Part shown: one piece after another, positions 36,126 to 45,838 of the stretch
Layout of the letters: every line of letters starts with the position of its first letter
How positions within the stretch are numbered: position 1 is the first letter of the stretch
NCBI GenBank assembly: GCA_035625915.1
Contig: DASPOR010000210.1
Location: 1-56,087 of the forward strand
DNA from: Alphaproteobacteria bacterium
Lineage (GTDB): Bacteria > Pseudomonadota > Alphaproteobacteria > JACZXZ01
DNA: 56,087 nucleotides
Reading direction: 5' to 3'
The notes under the pieces: model-generated
Told to the model about the DNA's origin: nothing
Seen by the model: the letters and a program-made list of their open reading frames with translations, nothing else
Database searches by the model: none
Made by a program: the position numbers and the translations under genes

Positions 36126-37781
36126 ATGACCGACAACCTTTCCATTGCACTGGCGCAGCTCAATCCGACCGTTGGGGACATTGCCGGGAATATCGACAAG
36201 CTCCGTGCCGCGCGAGCGGAAGCGGCCAAGTCGCAGGCTGACATTGTCGTCGCATCCGAACTGGTGGTCTCAGGGTACCCCCCCGAGGATCTCGTGCTGA
36301 AGCCCGCGTTCCAGGACGCGATCGAGTCGGCTGTCAACGCATTCGCCAAGGAGACCGCCGACGGCGGTCCGGCCCTGATACTCGGTACCCCTTGGCGAGG
36401 CCACGGCAAGCTTTTCAATGCGGCATTGCTGCTCGAGGGCGGGGCGGTATCCCGGACACGTTTCAAGCACGATCTCCCCAATTACGGCGTTTTCGACGAA
36501 AAGCGCGTCTTTGCAGCCGCTCCGCCGCCCGGTCCGATCGTCTTCAAGGGTGTGCGTTTGGGACTCATGATTTGCGAGGACATGTGGTACCCCGAGGTGA
36601 GCGAAACGCTCGCTGAGTCGGGGGCCGAAATTCTGATCGTGCCGAACGGCTCCCCCTTCGAGAGCGACAAAGTCGACGAGCGCCTCAATTTGGCACTCAC
36701 CCGCATTGCCGAGACAGGATTGCCGCTCGTCTACGTGAATCAGGTCGGCGGGCAGGACGAACTCGTCTTCGACGGTGCCAGTTTCGTGGTCAATGCGGAC
36801 AAGAGCCTTGCCGCGCAGGCCATGGCATGGCGCGAACAAGTCATCACCACGCGCTGGCGGCGCGATGGGGAGAAGTGGCGGTGTGTCGAAGGGCCGATCG
36901 AGACGGTGGCGAACGGCCTCGATTCCATCTATCAGGCTATGATGCTCGGGGTGCGCGACTATGTCGGCAAGAATGGCTTCCCCGGGGTTCTCATCGGACT
37001 TTCGGGCGGCATCGATTCCGCCATTACAGCGGTCGTGGCGGCCGATGCCCTGGGGCCGAAGCGTGTGCATTGCGTGCGTCTGCCGTCGCGCTTCACCTCG
37101 GACCATAGCATGGCGGACGCGGAGGACCTCGCGAGGCTACTCGGCTGCGAGCTCGATACGATCTCGATCGCACCCGCGATGGAGGCGTTCGATGCGATGC
37201 TGGCACCGGCGCTCGGCGGCAAGCCGACGAACGTTACGGCCGAGAACATTCAGCCCCGGGCGCGCGGGCTGACGCTTATGGCCCTCAGTAACGCCAAGGG
37301 GCACATGCTGCTGTCGACTGGCAACAAGTCGGAGATGTCGGTTGGCTACGCAACGCTTTATGGCGATATGTGCGGCGGCTACAACGCGCTCAAGGACGTT
37401 TACAAAACGACCGTTTACGCGCTTTCCCGCTGGCGCAACCAGGTGCATCCGGAGGGGGCACTCGGTCCCGCCGGACGCGTCATTCCGGAGCGCATCATCG
37501 CCAAGGCGCCGACCGCGGAACTCAAGGCCAACCAGCTCGATCAGGATACACTGCCGCCTTATGAAATACTCGACGGTGTTCTCGAATGCCTGATCGAGCG
37601 CGAGATGCGCCCCGAGGCGATCGTCGAAAAGGGCTTCGACCGCGAAACTGTCATGAAGATCTGGCGGATGCTGGATCGGGCCGAATACAAGCGTCGGCAA
37701 GCCCCACCCGGCGTCAAACTCACACGCCGCGCCTTCGGGCGCGACCGGCGCTACCCCATCACCAATCGGTTCAAGGGCTAG
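36126..37781 (+). CDS. nadE: Glutamine-dependent NAD(+) synthase
   Basis: A 551-residue two-domain enzyme for the last step of NAD synthesis, amidating deamido-NAD with glutamine as nitrogen donor. The N-terminal nitrilase-type glutaminase (residues 1 to about 260) has the Glu-Lys-Cys triad: Glu45 ([13 protein letters not shown]), Lys near 113 ([13 protein letters not shown]) and Cys near 150 ([12 protein letters not shown]). The C-terminal synthetase has the P-loop [31 protein letters not shown] and YALSRWRNQ. The pair with the phosphoribosyltransferase upstream joins NAD salvage and its final amidation. The gene ends 10 bases before gltX. Confidence 0.97.
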   Translation: MTDNLSIALAQLNPTVGDIAGNIDKLRAARAEAAKSQADIVVASELVVSGYPPEDLVLKPAFQDAIESAVNAFAKETADGGPALILGTPWRGHGKLFNAALLLEGGAVSRTRFKHDLPNYGVFDEKRVFAAAPPPGPIVFKGVRLGLMICEDMWYPEVSETLAESGAEILIVPNGSPFESDKVDERLNLALTRIAETGLPLVYVNQVGGQDELVFDGASFVVNADKSLAAQAMAWREQVITTRWRRDGEKWRCVEGPIETVANGLDSIYQAMMLGVRDYVGKNGFPGVLIGLSGGIDSAITAVVAADALGPKRVHCVRLPSRFTSDHSMADAEDLARLLGCELDTISIAPAMEAFDAMLAPALGGKPTNVTAENIQPRARGLTLMALSNAKGHMLLSTGNKSEMSVGYATLYGDMCGGYNALKDVYKTTVYALSRWRNQVHPEGALGPAGRVIPERIIAKAPTAELKANQLDQDTLPPYEILDGVLECLIEREMRPEAIVEKGFDRETVMKIWRMLDRAEYKRRQAPPGVKLTRRAFGRDRRYPITNRFKG

Positions 37782-37791
37782 GTTCGGGGGC

Positions 37792-39138
37792 ATGACGGTC
37801 GCCGTACGAATAGCGCCGAGCCCCACGGGCCGGCTCCACGTCGGCAACGGCCGTCCCGCACTCGTTAATTGGCTCTTCGCGCGCAAGCATGGCGGCACAT
37901 TCCTCTTGCGGATCGATGACACAGATGAGGAGCGGTCAACTCGCGCTTACGAGGAGGCGATCGAGCGCGATCTCACATGGCTTGGACTCGTATGGGACCG
38001 GTTTGCCCGCCAATCGGATCGGCTTGGCCGCTATCACGAAGCAACGCGAAAGCTCACCGCGATGGGCCGCCTCTATCCCTGCTACGAGACGCCGGAAGAA
38101 CTCGAAATCATGCGCAAGATGCGGCTCTCCCGGCGCCTGCCGCCGGTCTACGACCGCTCCGCACTCAAACTCTCCGATGAACAAAAGCGCAAGCTCGAGG
38201 CCGAGGGGCGGTTGCCCCATTTTCGTTTCCGCCTTACGGACCGGCCCGTCGAGTGGGACGATCTTGTGCGTGGCAAAGTGCGATTCGAGCCGGGCCATTT
38301 CTCCGATCCCGTGCTGGTTCGCGCCGATGGCAGGCCGCTTTACATGTTCGCCTCCGTTGTCGACGACCTCGACTTTGATATCACGCACGTGATCCGCGGG
38401 GAGGATCATGTCACGAACACCGCGCCGCATATTGAGCTGTTCGAAGCGCTAGGCGGGGACGCGCGGGCGCTGCACTTTGCGCATCTGCCGCTGCTCACCG
38501 ATGCGAGCGGTGGCGGCTTCTCGAAGCGGCTCGGCAGTATGTCGCTGGCCGAATTCCGCACGAGCGGCATCGAACCGATGGCGCTCAACAGTCTGCTCGC
38601 GAAGCTCGGCACCTCGGATGCGATCGAGCCGCGTCAGACGCTCGGCGAGTTGGTGGCCGAATTTGACCTTTCCCATTTCAGCCGTGCGACACCGAAATTC
38701 GACGTCGAGGAGCTTAATCGCCTGAACGCTCGTCTTCTGCACATAACGGCCTTCGACGCCGTGGCCGGCCGGCTCGAAGCCCTTGGACTTCGCGGCGTCG
38801 ACCGCGCGTTTTGGGAGATCGTGCGCGGCAACCTGTCGCGTCTCGACGATGCGGCGATCTGGTGGCGCATCGTTCATGGCGATATAGCACCGCTCATCGA
38901 GGACCCAGCCCTCGCGCGCACGGCGGCGGGTCTGCTTCCGCCCGAGCCGTGGAACCATGACGTCTGGCCGGCGTGGACGGCGGCAATCAAACAATCGACG
39001 GGACGGAGTGGGAAAGCGCTCTTCCATCCTTTGCGTCTTGCGCTCACCGGACGGGAACGCGGTCCGGAGCTTGCCCACCTTCTCCCGCTCATCGGTCGGA
39101 GAAAGGCGGCGGCCCGACTTCTTGGCGAGACCGCTTAG
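37792..39138 (+). CDS. gltX: Glutamyl-tRNA synthetase
   Basis: A 448-residue class I aminoacyl-tRNA synthetase charging tRNA-Glu, and possibly tRNA-Gln in alphaproteobacteria. The HIGH-type motif is in [12 protein letters not shown], the KMSKS-equivalent is FSKRLGSMS, and the [11 protein letters not shown] region is typical. The length is close to the usual 440-480. The catalytic domain ends near residue 300; the anticodon-binding domain is shorter than in E. coli. It lies 10 bases after nadE and its TAG overlaps the next gene's possible GTG, so a nadE-gltX-downstream operon is likely. Confidence 0.96.
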   Translation: MTVAVRIAPSPTGRLHVGNGRPALVNWLFARKHGGTFLLRIDDTDEERSTRAYEEAIERDLTWLGLVWDRFARQSDRLGRYHEATRKLTAMGRLYPCYETPEELEIMRKMRLSRRLPPVYDRSALKLSDEQKRKLEAEGRLPHFRFRLTDRPVEWDDLVRGKVRFEPGHFSDPVLVRADGRPLYMFASVVDDLDFDITHVIRGEDHVTNTAPHIELFEALGGDARALHFAHLPLLTDASGGGFSKRLGSMSLAEFRTSGIEPMALNSLLAKLGTSDAIEPRQTLGELVAEFDLSHFSRATPKFDVEELNRLNARLLHITAFDAVAGRLEALGLRGVDRAFWEIVRGNLSRLDDAAIWWRIVHGDIAPLIEDPALARTAAGLLPPEPWNHDVWPAWTAAIKQSTGRSGKALFHPLRLALTGRERGPELAHLLPLIGRRKAAARLLGETA

Positions 39139-39152
39139 TGACAATCGCCGAG

Positions 39153-39728
39153 ATGCAGCCAACGCGCAAACGTTCCTGGCTAAGATGCTGTGCCGATGCG
39201 GCAGCGGCTTTCGTGCCGCCACGCATCGTGGCAACCGCCTGCATGGTGTGCTGTTTATCGGCGCCCGCTCTGGCCGCCGACAAGTGGGTCGAATATCGCT
39301 CGGATGTCGGCAAGTTCGCGGCACTCTTCCCCAGCGCACCTACGGAGCGTTCCGACCCTCCCGGTGCCGGCTCGGTGATCTCCCACGAATTCGTGGTCGA
39401 ACTAGGCGGCACGACTTATGTCGTGGGCTTCGACGACTTTGCGACCAACGCATTCGCCCACAAAGATCCACAACGCATCCTCGATCAGGCGCGAAATAAT
39501 CTGGTGACGGGTCAGCCGGTGAAGGTCCTCGTGGACAGGCACATCGCCCTCGACAAGCACCCTGGACGCGAGATCATATTCGCCGACGATGTCGGCTACA
39601 CGCAGATGTACCGCATTTACCTGGTGCACGACCGCCTCTATCAGACGATCACGGGTGGCCCTCCCGGTAGCGAAAAGAGCCGCGATACGCTGCGTTTTCA
39701 CAACTCATTCAAGATTCTCGGTCCATGA
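39153..39728 (+). CDS. Exported hypothetical protein, first of a tandem pair
   Basis: About 191 residues with a signal peptide: basic start MQPTRKRSWLRCC, a hydrophobic stretch around IVATACMVCCLSAPALA, then a cleavage-like ALAAD site. The mature protein opens with KWVEYRSDVGKFAALFPSAP. The following gene encodes a protein of the same layout (WREFRMPEADFVVTMPGAP), so the two are a diverged tandem pair. I do not recognise a characterised family. The start is ATG 39153; an in-frame GTG at 39138 overlaps the gltX stop and is also possible. It is probably periplasmic. Confidence 0.72.
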   Translation: MQPTRKRSWLRCCADAAAAFVPPRIVATACMVCCLSAPALAADKWVEYRSDVGKFAALFPSAPTERSDPPGAGSVISHEFVVELGGTTYVVGFDDFATNAFAHKDPQRILDQARNNLVTGQPVKVLVDRHIALDKHPGREIIFADDVGYTQMYRIYLVHDRLYQTITGGPPGSEKSRDTLRFHNSFKILGP

Positions 39729-40294
39729 GCGGGCCAAATGCCGTCGAGCGAATTTCCGCTCACGCGGGATTGTGCGCCATTTTGGCGAGCCTCGCGATGC
39801 TTTGCGTCGGTATTGCGGCGTCCGGGCAGGATATCTGGCGTGAATTCCGCATGCCTGAGGCCGATTTCGTGGTAACCATGCCCGGCGCGCCGCATGTCGT
39901 CAGCCGCAACACGGACCCTAGCGGAACGACGTTTCGGCAATATGTCCTGGAACGTACGCCGGTTACTTTCAGCGTTTCATATCTTGTTTTCCCGTCGGGA
40001 ACCGTCCAGCGCGCGGGTGCTGAGAAGGTCATCGACGTTGCGCGCAACACGCTCGTCAAGGAATATGGCGCCAAGGTGCGCGAGGAAAAGGCGCTTGCGT
40101 TCGGCGGGGGTACTGCGCGCGACGTAACGCTGGAATTGCCCGAATCCGCCGGCCAAGCGGGCGGCATCGCGAAGCTCAGGGTTTACGTCTTGGGCGATCG
40201 GCAATATACGCTCATGGTGTTGACGTCCCCCGGATTCGAGCAAGGCCCTGGCATCATGCGTTTTCTCGATTCGTTTCGGATCGTCGAGCAATAG
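39725..40294 (+). CDS. Exported hypothetical protein, second of a tandem pair
   Basis: A 189-residue protein whose ATG overlaps the previous stop (ATGA), indicating translational coupling. The signal region is AGLCAILASLAMLCVGIAAS, and the mature part begins near GQDIWREFRMPEADFVV. It shares the plan of its upstream neighbour: Trp and Glu near the start, a Phe-x-Met/Phe-Pro turn, an Asp-x-Ser-Gly segment and a C-terminal FLDSFRIVE resembling FHNSFKILG. Function unknown. The pair sits between gltX and cysS. Possibly envelope proteins. Confidence 0.75.
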   Translation: MSGPNAVERISAHAGLCAILASLAMLCVGIAASGQDIWREFRMPEADFVVTMPGAPHVVSRNTDPSGTTFRQYVLERTPVTFSVSYLVFPSGTVQRAGAEKVIDVARNTLVKEYGAKVREEKALAFGGGTARDVTLELPESAGQAGGIAKLRVYVLGDRQYTLMVLTSPGFEQGPGIMRFLDSFRIVEQ

Positions 40295-40367
40295 CGGCAT
40301 CGACCGCCGATGCCGTATTTGCTACGACTAGCCGCTTGATTTCGACTCATTCCTCCGGGGAACCGCC

Positions 40368-41771
40368 GTGCCGCTCGTTCTCTACAACACGCTGAGCCGC
40401 AAAAGGGAAGTCTTCACGCCAATCGACCCGGCGCGGGTGCGGCTCTATGCCTGCGGCCCGACGGTCTACGATTTCGCGCATATCGGCAACGGGCGAATGG
40501 TCGTTGTGTTCGATTTGCTCTTTCGCGTGCTGCGCCTGCATTACGGGGTCGAGCGCGTCGTTTACGTCCGCAACATCACGGATATCGATGACAAGATCAT
40601 CGATGGCGCGCGCGAGAGTGGCGAGCCGATCGAGATGCTGACGCGCCGCACGACGATGGCGTTTCACGCGGACATGGCGGCACTGGGCGCCTTGCCGCCG
40701 ACCCGCGAGCCGCGTGCCACCGAGCACGTTCGCGAGATGATCTCGATGATCGAGCGCCTCATCGTCGGTGGGCACGCTTATGCCGCCGACGGGCACGTCC
40801 TCTTCTATATCCCTTCCGATCCTGATTACGGCAAGCTTTCCGGCCGTGATCGGCAGGAGCAGATCGACGGCGCCCGTGTCGAGGTCGCTCCCTACAAGCG
40901 CGATCCCGCCGATTTCGTGCTGTGGAAACCGTCAAGCGAGGACCAGCCCGGTTGGGAGAGCCCCTGGGGCCGCGGCCGGCCTGGATGGCACATCGAATGC
41001 TCGGCGATGAGCGAAGTGCACCTCGGCGAGACGTTCGACATTCACGGAGGCGGCCTCGATCTCGTCTTTCCGCACCATGAAAACGAAATCGCGCAGAGCG
41101 AGTCCGTTCACCGCAAGCCGTTCGCGCGGGTTTGGGTACATAACGGCTGGGTCATGGTGAATGGCGAGAAGATGTCGAAATCGCTCGGCAACCACAGGAC
41201 GGTGCGCGAGCTTCTCGAGCAGGGTATCCCCGGCGAGGTGCTCCGTCTCGTCCTCCTTGGCGCCCACTACCGCCAGCCGCTCGACTTCACCGACCAAGTG
41301 GTTCTCCAGGCAAGGCAGCAGCTCGATCGATTCTACGGTGCGCTTAGAGGTGTTGCCGCGGCCGGCGTGCCGCTCGCGACGACCGACACGCAAGCTGAGG
41401 TTCTCGAAGCACTCGACGACGATTTGAACACGCCCTTGGCATTGGCACGGCTGCACGAGATTGCCGGCGAACTCAACATTGCCAACAAAGACGGCCGCCG
41501 GACCGAACAGGCAAAATTGTGCGCGGCACTTCTCGCCGGTGGTCGTCTCCTGGGGTTTCTGAGCCAGGACCCGGAGGCATGGTTCAAGGGCCAGGTCGGC
41601 CATGGTGGGAACCAGGAGGCCGCCGAGATCGAATCCCTGATCGCCGCGAGAAATGCCGCGAGGAAGGCGAAGGATTTTGCCGAGGCCGATCGCATTCGAG
41701 GCGATCTCTTGGCGCGCGGGATCTTGCTTGAAGACACACCGCGTGGAACCACGTGGCGGCGGGCCGGATAG
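40368..41771 (+). CDS. cysS: Cysteinyl-tRNA synthetase
   Basis: A 467-residue class I synthetase. The HIGH-type motif is ACGPTVYDFAHIGN and the KMSKS motif is NGEKMSKSLGNHR. Zinc ligands are seen in YACGPT (first Cys) and GWHIECSAM (second Cys), with HHENEIAQSES completing the site. The length fits the family. GTG at 40368 opens PLVLYNTLSRKREVF after a CTCCGGGGAACCGCC region. It is 73 bases downstream of the exported pair and may have its own promoter. Confidence 0.97.
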   Translation: MPLVLYNTLSRKREVFTPIDPARVRLYACGPTVYDFAHIGNGRMVVVFDLLFRVLRLHYGVERVVYVRNITDIDDKIIDGARESGEPIEMLTRRTTMAFHADMAALGALPPTREPRATEHVREMISMIERLIVGGHAYAADGHVLFYIPSDPDYGKLSGRDRQEQIDGARVEVAPYKRDPADFVLWKPSSEDQPGWESPWGRGRPGWHIECSAMSEVHLGETFDIHGGGLDLVFPHHENEIAQSESVHRKPFARVWVHNGWVMVNGEKMSKSLGNHRTVRELLEQGIPGEVLRLVLLGAHYRQPLDFTDQVVLQARQQLDRFYGALRGVAAAGVPLATTDTQAEVLEALDDDLNTPLALARLHEIAGELNIANKDGRRTEQAKLCAALLAGGRLLGFLSQDPEAWFKGQVGHGGNQEAAEIESLIAARNAARKAKDFAEADRIRGDLLARGILLEDTPRGTTWRRAG

Positions 41772-41898
41772 CGTTGGCCGACCCCTTCTCCCGATCCAAT
41801 GCCCTTCGCTTTCTGCGATCTGCCTTGATATGCTGCGTGCAAAGGCGAAAGCCGATCGAAGCCGGGACCGGCGAAGAAGTCCGGGCAAAAGGGGGCGA

Positions 41899-43134
41899 AT
41901 GAAGAGGGTGCTGCGGCGGCGCGCGTGCGAGTGGATTGCTGCGCTCCTGGTATCGATCTCTGTTTTCCCGTCAGTTCCGTCCGCCGAAGTCGCCAAGGGC
42001 AACGTACGGATCGGCGTGCTGACCGATCTCTCGGGCTTTGCCTCCGATGCGGCCGGCGAAGGATCGATCGTCGCCGTGCGGATGGCGGTTGAGGATTTCG
42101 GCGGCGCTGTCGCCGGCATGCCGATCGAAGTCGTCTCGGCCGATCACCAGGACAAGTCCGAGATAGGTGCTGAGATCGCGCGCGAATGGCTCGACAATCA
42201 AGGTGTCGATGTCGTGGTCGATGTCGCGGTGTCGCCGGTCGCACTCGCCGTCAATGAGGTCGTGCGCGAGCGCAACAAGGTCTTGCTTGCGACCGCACCG
42301 ACGACCGAGGAACTGACCGGCAGCGCTTGCTCGCCCAATACCGTGCATTGGACGCTCGATGCGTGGGCCGTCGCGACGGCTACGACGCGCGGCCTTCTGA
42401 AACTCGGCGACGATAGTTGGTTCTTCATCACGGGAGACCACCGGGTTGGCTTGGCGCTCGAGCGCGACGCGCGCGCGGCAATCGAAAAATCCAGTGGCAC
42501 CGTTGTCGGCGATGTGCGCACGCCGTTCGACTATCCCGACTTCTCGCCGGCGGTGCTTTCGGCGCAAGGTTCGCACGCGAAGGCGATCGGCTTGGCGGTC
42601 ACCGGCGCCAACATTCACAACGCGATCCGGCAGGCGGCCGAGCATGGTGTCGGTTCGGGCGGTCAGGCATTGGCCGGGCTTGCAACCGAAATCACCGATG
42701 TGCACGCAATCGGCCTCAAGGCGGCCCAGGGAGTCTATTTGGCAGAGCCGTTTTACTGGAACCTGAGCCCTGAGACCCGCGATTGGAGCCAGCGCTTCGC
42801 AACGCTCCACGACAGCCGGATGCCGACCGCACTTCAGGCCGGCGCTTACGCCGCGACTCTTCACTATCTCAAGGCGCTTGCGGTTAATCGAAGCGACGAC
42901 GGCCGGCGGGTCGTTGCGGCGATGAAGGCGATGGCGACGAACGATCCGCTTTTCGGGCCCGGCTCGATCCGTGCCGACGGCCGAGCGCTCCACCCAATGT
43001 ATCTATTCCAGGTAAAACGGCCGGAGGAATCGAAGGGTGCGTGGGACTATTACAAGCTCGTCGAAACGATCCCCGCGCAAGACGCCTTCCGGCCGATCGA
43101 GGCGGGCGGATGCCCGCTCGTGGAGGGCAAATAG
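41899..43134 (+). CDS. ABC transporter substrate-binding protein (branched-chain amino-acid type)
   Basis: A 411-residue periplasmic protein of the LivJ/K-like ligand-binding family. The signal peptide is AALLVSISVFPSVPSAE. The mature start VRIGVLTDLSGFASDAAGEG is characteristic, with MAVEDFGGAVAGMPIEVVSA and DKSEIGAEIAREWL following. No permease or ATPase for this family is next to it, so it is an orphan in this window. It could bind amides, amino acids or aromatic acids. ATG 41899 is preceded by GGGGGCGA; the longer frame from 41653 overlaps cysS and is not real. Confidence 0.88.
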   Translation: MKRVLRRRACEWIAALLVSISVFPSVPSAEVAKGNVRIGVLTDLSGFASDAAGEGSIVAVRMAVEDFGGAVAGMPIEVVSADHQDKSEIGAEIAREWLDNQGVDVVVDVAVSPVALAVNEVVRERNKVLLATAPTTEELTGSACSPNTVHWTLDAWAVATATTRGLLKLGDDSWFFITGDHRVGLALERDARAAIEKSSGTVVGDVRTPFDYPDFSPAVLSAQGSHAKAIGLAVTGANIHNAIRQAAEHGVGSGGQALAGLATEITDVHAIGLKAAQGVYLAEPFYWNLSPETRDWSQRFATLHDSRMPTALQAGAYAATLHYLKALAVNRSDDGRRVVAAMKAMATNDPLFGPGSIRADGRALHPMYLFQVKRPEESKGAWDYYKLVETIPAQDAFRPIEAGGCPLVEGK

Positions 43135-43145
43135 CCGAATTGGGC

Positions 43146-43481
43146 TCAGCCCATTCTGACGCTTGCCATCTCGGCGAAGAGATTGACCGAGACCTCGAGC
43201 CAGCGCAGGCCGAACTCGCCCGAATCCTGTGCGCGCACGACCTCGGCAAGAAACTCGCCACGCTCGCTCGAGCCGCGAATCTCGATTTTCCCCTCGATGC
43301 GATCACCCACCTTGAACGCACCGGGGGACGCTTCGATCAGGCAGCCCCCGAGGGACCAGTCCTTCGCCTCGAAGCGGCGCCATGAGGCAATGAGCATGAG
43401 CGTGGGCAACTCCGTGCGCGGGTGAGTGCGCCGATCCTTGCGCCATCTGGAAAGATTCAGGATTTCACTCAGTCCCGCCAT
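43146..43481 (-). CDS. PilZ domain protein
   Basis: A 111-residue soluble protein consisting of little more than a PilZ domain. The c-di-GMP-binding signs are RKDRRTHPRTELPT (an RxxxR motif, residues 15-28) and DWSLGGCLIEA (the D/NxSxxG motif, near 61-71). Both motifs look intact, so c-di-GMP binding is likely. Single-domain PilZ proteins often act through protein partners in motility or polysaccharide export. It converges with the binding-protein gene, 12 bases away. Confidence 0.85.
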   Translation of the reverse strand: MAGLSEILNLSRWRKDRRTHPRTELPTLMLIASWRRFEAKDWSLGGCLIEASPGAFKVGDRIEGKIEIRGSSERGEFLAEVVRAQDSGEFGLRWLEVSVNLFAEMASVRMG

Positions 43482-43749
43482 CTAAGCCGCCATCGACTAT
43501 TGCCCGACCGAAGGGACATCATGTGCAAAATGGGCTAATAAACGCTTAAAATTCCATCGACTTTATTCTGCCGAAAATCGCAAACTAAGCATGAAACTAC
43601 AATGGTTTCATTGATCTATCCTGTATTTCCGTGTATTTGTCTGTGCAGACCAATGTCCTTGATTACCTTAGGCCGGCGCTCGTTCAGACAGATAGGGGGC
43701 GATAATGGGGGCACGGCGAGACCCCCGTGCCGCTCGCGGAGGGGGGCCC

Positions 43750-44250
43750 GTGAGACACCGCTGGATGATCGTCGTTCCGGTATTCGGCTTTGCTCTCGTC
43801 GGCACCGCACCGCTTGAGCCGGTTCGAGCGGACTGCATCAGCAATTGCTCGTCGTTTTATAATCCGCTGACCAACCCCAACAATTGGCAATCGCTCCGGA
43901 ACGACTGCGTGTTGCGTTGCCCTCCGCAGCGGTCGAAGACGACCACCGCCTACGGCGCCCTCGCTTATGGGACGGAAAGCACGGCGTGGGGTTTCTCCTA
44001 TAACCAGGACAGTGCCGACGCTGCCGCCCGGGTCGCGCTCGAAGGATGCAAGCCGAACGGCGACGACTGCAAAGTCGTCTACCACTTCTACAATACCTGT
44101 GCGGCACTCGCGGCGGTGGAGGACAAGGGCGTGTTCGCGACCGCCTACGCCGCCACGCGCGGTAAAGCCGAGGGTGCTGCAATGGCCGACTGCGCGCGCC
44201 AGTATGGCGATGGTTGCGTAATGGAAGTATCGGCTTGTTCTCTTCCTTGA
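43750..44250 (+). CDS. Exported DUF4189 protein
   Basis: A 166-residue protein with an N-terminal signal (HRWMIVVPVFGFALVGTAPL) and a DUF4189-type domain: AYGALAYGTESTAWGFSYNQ with SADAAARVALEGC, and the closing pattern ADCARQYGDGCVMEVSAC. Several Cys pairs (CISNC, CVLRCPP, CKVVYHFYNTC) suggest disulfides in the periplasm. The start is GTG 43750, just after GGAGGGGGGCCC; the longer frame from 43705 is Arg- and Gly-rich and not signal-like. The family function is unknown. It is a single gene by spacing. Confidence 0.8.
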   Translation: MRHRWMIVVPVFGFALVGTAPLEPVRADCISNCSSFYNPLTNPNNWQSLRNDCVLRCPPQRSKTTTAYGALAYGTESTAWGFSYNQDSADAAARVALEGCKPNGDDCKVVYHFYNTCAALAAVEDKGVFATAYAATRGKAEGAAMADCARQYGDGCVMEVSACSLP

Positions 44251-44559
44251 CACGCGACGCATTCGTCTTCTCGCTGAGCCTGAACGCGCACTCGAGTGCG
44301 TTGTCCTAGTACGCTGGATCGCCGCGCTCGGAGTTTCGATGGAGACAAGGGAAAGCCTGCGCGAAAGACGGCCTGCATTTCCTTCGCACGCCCAAACAAA
44401 AGCCCCGCCGGCGACCGCGGCGCGAGGAAGGGCACTCGCACCGCAATGCCTGCCGCATCGGGTCGGCTTGACGCGAAAGCGTCACACAACGGACAGCGCT
44501 CCTTGATATTTAAGTCACTAATATGTTGCAGAGCGTTAATTGGGGTGGGAGCCAAGGCC
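44251..44559. other. Intergenic region upstream of the CYTH-like gene
   Basis: No gene supported. It contains a lower-GC patch near 44505-44545 (TTGATATTTAAGTCACTAAT), which probably holds the promoter of the CYTH-like/FUSC-like pair. The larger open frame that begins at 44296 lacks protein-like character before 44545. Confidence 0.4.
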
Positions 44560-45810
44560 ATGGCCAATGAGGAAATCCCGCAGATGCCAAGAGACGAGAA
44601 GGCGCACGCCGTGGCCGATATCGAGCGTAGGATAACAGCAATCCAGAGTGATGGCCGCGAGCCCGATCTTTGGGAGCGCGTATATTTGCTGGATGCAATT
44701 AGAGACCTTTTTCATGGCGCATACGGATCGGCCCGGAACCTGGCGGCGCGTGCGGCAACTCCACCAAATGACCGAAACTTAACAACAACGCTTCCGACCG
44801 ATCCAAATTATACCAAAGCCAATATCGCATCGCTTCGACGCTATTTGGCGGTAGCCGTAGCGGAGCCGGCGCCTTCTGAAGTGGAGCCGGCACCATCTGA
44901 CACGGTGGCGAAGGTGCTGCCGGCACTTGTTCCCCGCCTACCTCCGGGAGAGTACAGTGACGGCCATCCGCTGGACGAGGTCAACTACCTCGAATGTAAG
45001 CTGATTCTGAAGCCCGATCGCTTTACCGCCGCTCAGGCATTCCTCGAGTATGGCGCGATGATCCGCAACGTGGCGAAGAAATGCGGCATTGTCTGCGACG
45101 GCGTGGGCGTCGCACTGAGGCCGCAGATCCGCGAGGTGCTGTTCCTCGATACGCCCGATTTTCAGCTCTACTACAACGCCTTCATCTTGCGCCGACGCAT
45201 CCGTTACGAGCTGGGATTCCCTGCCGGAGAACCCGAGATCGTGTTCAAGTTCCGGCATCCCGAGGCCCAGGCTGCCGCATCGCTTGACGTGCGGCCGAAC
45301 GTCCCCGGCAAATATCGGATCAAGTTCAAGTCCGAGGCACTGCCACTCAAGGGAGAGGTCGGCGGCTACCGACTGCTGTTCTCGCACAACGTTCAGTTCG
45401 GTCTGAGCCAATTGCCGGAAGGCGAACGGACGTCGATGGCGACGCTGGCCAAGATCTTTCCTTGCCTCACGCACCTAAGTAAATCGCGAGACTACGTCCA
45501 GCTTGTGAATCAAACGATCGTCGAAGAGGTGCTACAGGATCTCGGCATGCTCGATTTCGGCAAGGGCGTCACAGCGAAAGCGAACATAGCTCTGTGGCGC
45601 GAGCGCGGTATGCATCGCCCACTCTGCGGCGAATTCGCATTCCAGGCGAAGTTCAAGCGTCGCGATGCGCTCCACGACAAGGCCCTCGAAAGGGCGCGCG
45701 CCTTCTTCATAGCACTTCAGCAAGCCGATCGCGACGGCCTGGACCTCAGCACCACAAAGACCGGCATGGTATACCGTTTGCGCGGCGACCCGAGGCAGGC
45801 GCTTGAATAG
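44560..45810 (+). CDS. CYTH-like (triphosphate-tunnel) protein of unknown function
   Basis: About 416 residues. A poorly conserved N-terminal part (1-140) includes a Pro/Ala/Glu-rich linker (VAEPAPSEVEPAPSDTV). The C-terminal 270 residues carry motifs of the CYTH superfamily: an ExK start (VNYLECKLILKPDRF), the hallmark VLFLDTPDFQLYYNAFILRR, a following Lys strand (EIVFKFRHPE) and a late Glu strand (CGEFAFQAKFKRRD). CYTH proteins bind triphosphates with metal ions: adenylyl cyclase IV, thiamine triphosphatase, polyphosphate polymerase VTC. Which activity applies here is unknown. An in-frame GTG at 44545 is an alternative start. The next gene, encoding a membrane protein, lies 28 bases on or overlaps by eight, suggesting a pair. 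Confidence 0.65.
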   Translation: MANEEIPQMPRDEKAHAVADIERRITAIQSDGREPDLWERVYLLDAIRDLFHGAYGSARNLAARAATPPNDRNLTTTLPTDPNYTKANIASLRRYLAVAVAEPAPSEVEPAPSDTVAKVLPALVPRLPPGEYSDGHPLDEVNYLECKLILKPDRFTAAQAFLEYGAMIRNVAKKCGIVCDGVGVALRPQIREVLFLDTPDFQLYYNAFILRRRIRYELGFPAGEPEIVFKFRHPEAQAAASLDVRPNVPGKYRIKFKSEALPLKGEVGGYRLLFSHNVQFGLSQLPEGERTSMATLAKIFPCLTHLSKSRDYVQLVNQTIVEEVLQDLGMLDFGKGVTAKANIALWRERGMHRPLCGEFAFQAKFKRRDALHDKALERARAFFIALQQADRDGLDLSTTKTGMVYRLRGDPRQALE

Positions 45811-45838
45811 GCAACCAACCCGTGTCGGACCGGCCTCG

